In this document: positions 5,822 to 7,262 of the stretch, one piece after another
How positions within the stretch are numbered: the stretch's first letter is position 1
Layout: every line of letters begins with the position of its first letter
Assembly (NCBI GenBank): GCA_964407285.1
Contig: CAYOVG010000354.1
Location: 1-7,262, forward strand
Origin: CAYOVG01 sp964407285
GTDB lineage: Bacteria; Desulfobacterota; Syntrophobacteria; Syntrophobacterales; Syntrophobacteraceae
Length of the DNA stretch: 7,262 nt
Direction: 5' to 3'
Notes under the pieces: model-generated
Database searches by the model: none
Seen by the model: only the letters and a program-made list of their open reading frames with translations
What the model was told of the DNA's origin: nothing
Made by a program: the position numbers and the translations under genes

Positions 5822-5838
5822 CGCGCGCCGTACGCGCG
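5822..5838 (-). promoter_or_regulatory. Leader hairpin just upstream of the rod-protein ribosome site
   Basis: CGCGCG (5822-5827) and CGCGCG (5833-5838) can pair around a 5-base loop. On the minus strand this hairpin would sit 11 bases before the GGGAG ribosome site of the rod-type gene. It could affect translation or mRNA stability. Because CGCGCG is self-complementary and the genome is GC-rich, chance is a real alternative. Confidence 0.3.
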
Positions 5839-5960
5839 TCATGGCGGAAACCGCTGTTCTTTTCCGGGATGACCCGCCCTCCTTGCGGCGGAACGTGTTC
5901 GAAGCCGCTCGATAAGCGGACGTCGTCAAGCCGGATTCATCTTCCATAACCCCATTACCT

Positions 5961-5987
5961 GTATCGGCATTCCCGGATGAAATCATA
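5961..5987 (-). promoter_or_regulatory. Candidate sigma-28 (FliA)-type promoter for the rod-protein gene
   Basis: On the minus strand TATGATTT (5980-5987), an 11-base spacer (5969-5979) and GCCGATAC (5961-5968) match the flagellar sigma-28 consensus TAAAGTTT-N11-GCCGATAA at 12 of 16 positions with exact spacing. It would give a leader of about 150 bases. The -10 half is strong (7 of 8) and the -35 half is modest (5 of 8). The link to a flagellar-type gene makes it more credible than sequence alone would. Confidence 0.4.
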
Positions 5988-6433
5988 AACAGAAAATCAG
6001 CCGGTCAGCACGCATGAGCTTCGGGCCATGCTCCCTCCCGTTCGCGCCGATGAGAGGAGCGCGAGGAAGAAGGGTTTGCTTATCCATTGCGATTTGCCGG
6101 GACCCCGCTTAATTTTCATGCATGGTCCGCGCAAGTCGGCCCGGGTCTCCGAGAGCGCCCTCGAAGACGGTATCTTCAGATCCCCCTTGGGTTCTCGTGA
6201 AAGCGCATCGGGACCACTGTGTTGAAGGCCCCCACAAAGGAAGCGAAGCAAAGGCCGGGGAACGTCCTCATCGGATGGAAACTGAAAACCATGCTCTTCC
6301 GCAGTTCTGCCGGACGCGGACAGCAGTTGATTACGCGAGTAGCCGGGATGCCGCCTTCATGGCGACAAGCACGGACGGGTCTTCGTCATTCGCCGAGGCG
6401 AAAGGCTACCGGCGCTGAGGGAGGAGAATCGGC

Positions 6434-7249
6434 ATGTCGAAAAAAGTCGGCCTGATGGACCTTTTTGAAGGCAGGAACAGCGCTTTGATCGCCCTTATCG
6501 TGGGCGTGATTTTTCTCATTCTCCTTGAAACTCTGATATTCATCGCCTCCTCCAGCGCATCGGGGGAGTGGACCATAGTGGAAGTAAAAGATAAACAGGG
6601 AAATGTGATCCACCGGGCCAAAGGCGCGTCCATGGCCGACATCGATCGATGGCACTTCGAAAGAATCTACGGGCATCTCGGCAACTACGATGTTGCGGTG
6701 GCGACGGTCAACAGGCCTTTTCCGGTACGAGCATGGGTCTCGGCATCCATCGGCATTCCGGTCGTATTGATCTTGCTGATCTCTTACCTGATCAAGGTGT
6801 ACTTCACGCTCCTGCACGGCAACGGAACCCGAACCGGTGAGGGGTACCCGGTGGCTGCTTTCGAAAGCAGACACCCCTTCATATCGTGGGCTATGTTTCT
6901 CAGCAGCCACTCGATTTTCTACCTCGGCGCCTTCATCGGCGCCGCGGCGCTGATCTTTTGGATGGTTCCGAGTTTCATTGCAGGGCTGGTTGAAACCAGC
7001 CTGAACATCATGCAAGAAAACAAGTGGCTTATTCTGGGACCGGTAGTGCTCCTGACCGTCTTTGCCGTTTGGGTAGTCTATCTACGTTACAGGCTTTCCA
7101 AGAGGATGATGGACCATCAGTTCAATCTCGAAAGATACCGTCTGGATCGGGAACTCCAGTTGCAGAACCGATTGCCCGCGGGCGCCATGCCGGCGGCGGG
7201 AGAAGAAGGGGTGGTGGAAGCAGGCGGCAATATGCCGAAAACCTGGTAG
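6434..7249 (+). CDS. Four-helix inner-membrane protein of unknown function
   Basis: 271 residues. ATG 6434 follows GGGAGGAG (about 6419-6426) by 7 bases. Predicted membrane helices lie at about 17-38, 100-124, 152-177 and 197-217. The loop between helices 1 and 2 (39-99) is hydrophilic and likely periplasmic; it includes WTIVEVKDKQGNVIHRAKG (46-64) and a conserved-looking aromatic stretch (DRWHFERIYGHLGNYD, 71-86). The loop between helices 2 and 3 (125-150) is short and probably cytoplasmic. The C-terminal tail after helix 4 is cytoplasmic: strongly basic and then heptad-like (LRYRLSKRMMDHQFNLERYRLDRELQLQNRL, from 217), likely a short coiled coil, and it finishes in a glycine- and alanine-rich tail. 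No catalytic motif or family is recognised. The gene stands alone in the window, with only 13 bases after its stop, so a downstream partner cannot be judged. Confidence 0.85.
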   Translation: MSKKVGLMDLFEGRNSALIALIVGVIFLILLETLIFIASSSASGEWTIVEVKDKQGNVIHRAKGASMADIDRWHFERIYGHLGNYDVAVATVNRPFPVRAWVSASIGIPVVLILLISYLIKVYFTLLHGNGTRTGEGYPVAAFESRHPFISWAMFLSSHSIFYLGAFIGAAALIFWMVPSFIAGLVETSLNIMQENKWLILGPVVLLTVFAVWVVYLRYRLSKRMMDHQFNLERYRLDRELQLQNRLPAGAMPAAGEEGVVEAGGNMPKTW

Positions 7250-7262
7250 AAATACGGGATAC

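Larger units (their letters stand above)
5800..6433. other. Gene-poor region of about 630 bases
   Basis: No convincing gene is seen on either strand. It holds the upstream region of the rod-type gene (candidate promoter and hairpin) at its left and the upstream region of the four-helix membrane protein at its right. Open frames of 60-100 codons exist, including a plus-strand one ending at 6418. They have no ribosome sites, mixed third-base composition and no recognisable motifs. I saw no tRNA, strong terminator or repeat. The length is unusual compared with the other gaps here and could hide a small RNA or a decayed gene. Confidence 0.5.

Noticed and set aside
5997..6251. Minus-strand 84-codon frame, and a shorter version with a hydrophobic stretch resembling a signal peptide
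   Set aside because: There is no Shine-Dalgarno site before either possible start, and the arginine- and serine-rich sequence shows no family features.
6276..6418. Short plus-strand frame ending just before the four-helix membrane protein
   Set aside because: It could be a translationally coupled small gene, but it has no ribosome site, mixed third-base composition and no motif.
1..7262. Defence island, CRISPR array, toxin-antitoxin pair or mobile element
   Set aside because: I saw no repeat-spacer pattern, transposase, integrase, paired small overlapping genes or nuclease motifs. The genes look like scattered single housekeeping and envelope functions.

Overview
The window looks like ordinary chromosomal DNA from a GC-rich Gram-negative bacterium. 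I favour a member of the Desulfobacterota (the old Deltaproteobacteria), by the general look of the proteins: a PAS-rich sensor with an extracytoplasmic domain, a short orphan flagellar-rod-type protein, a stand-alone flippase-like membrane protein and a class A-type Hsp20. That placement is an inference from style, not a database result. No tRNA, rRNA, CRISPR array, insertion sequence, integrase or phage gene was seen.

Layout, left to right. Positions 1-1231 (minus) hold the N-terminal 410 codons of a membrane-bound PAS-domain sensor whose output domain lies beyond the left edge. A 335 nt divergent intergenic region follows, with a perfect palindrome inside a candidate promoter. At 1567-2115 (plus) is an unfamiliar membrane-anchored zinc-ribbon protein. 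It converges, with only 15 nt between stop codons, on a flippase-like polytopic membrane protein (2131-3210, minus). A strong hairpin terminator (3451-3481) separates that gene from hsp20 (3587-4036, minus), which has a strong Shine-Dalgarno site and an inverted repeat in its leader. Positions 4180-4371 (plus) contain a short coding-like stretch without a good start, possibly a frameshifted gene remnant. A small uncharacterised acidic protein (4335-4688, minus) is followed by a divergent small secreted protein (4991-5290, plus), whose end is marked by a GC-rich double hairpin. An orphan flagellar rod-type protein (5431-5799, minus) has a possible sigma-28-like promoter and a hairpin leader. 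After about 630 nt with no convincing gene, an unrecognised four-helix inner-membrane protein (6434-7249, plus) closes the window.

Most genes appear to be single transcription units: orientations alternate, gaps are large and terminators lie between them. There is no evident pathway or multi-gene system joining them. Several are envelope-facing (sensor, zinc-ribbon anchor, flippase-like protein, secreted peptide, four-helix protein), but nothing shows that they cooperate. I did not find a convincing new system. The most useful leads are individual uncharacterised proteins and a few palindromic regulatory candidates.
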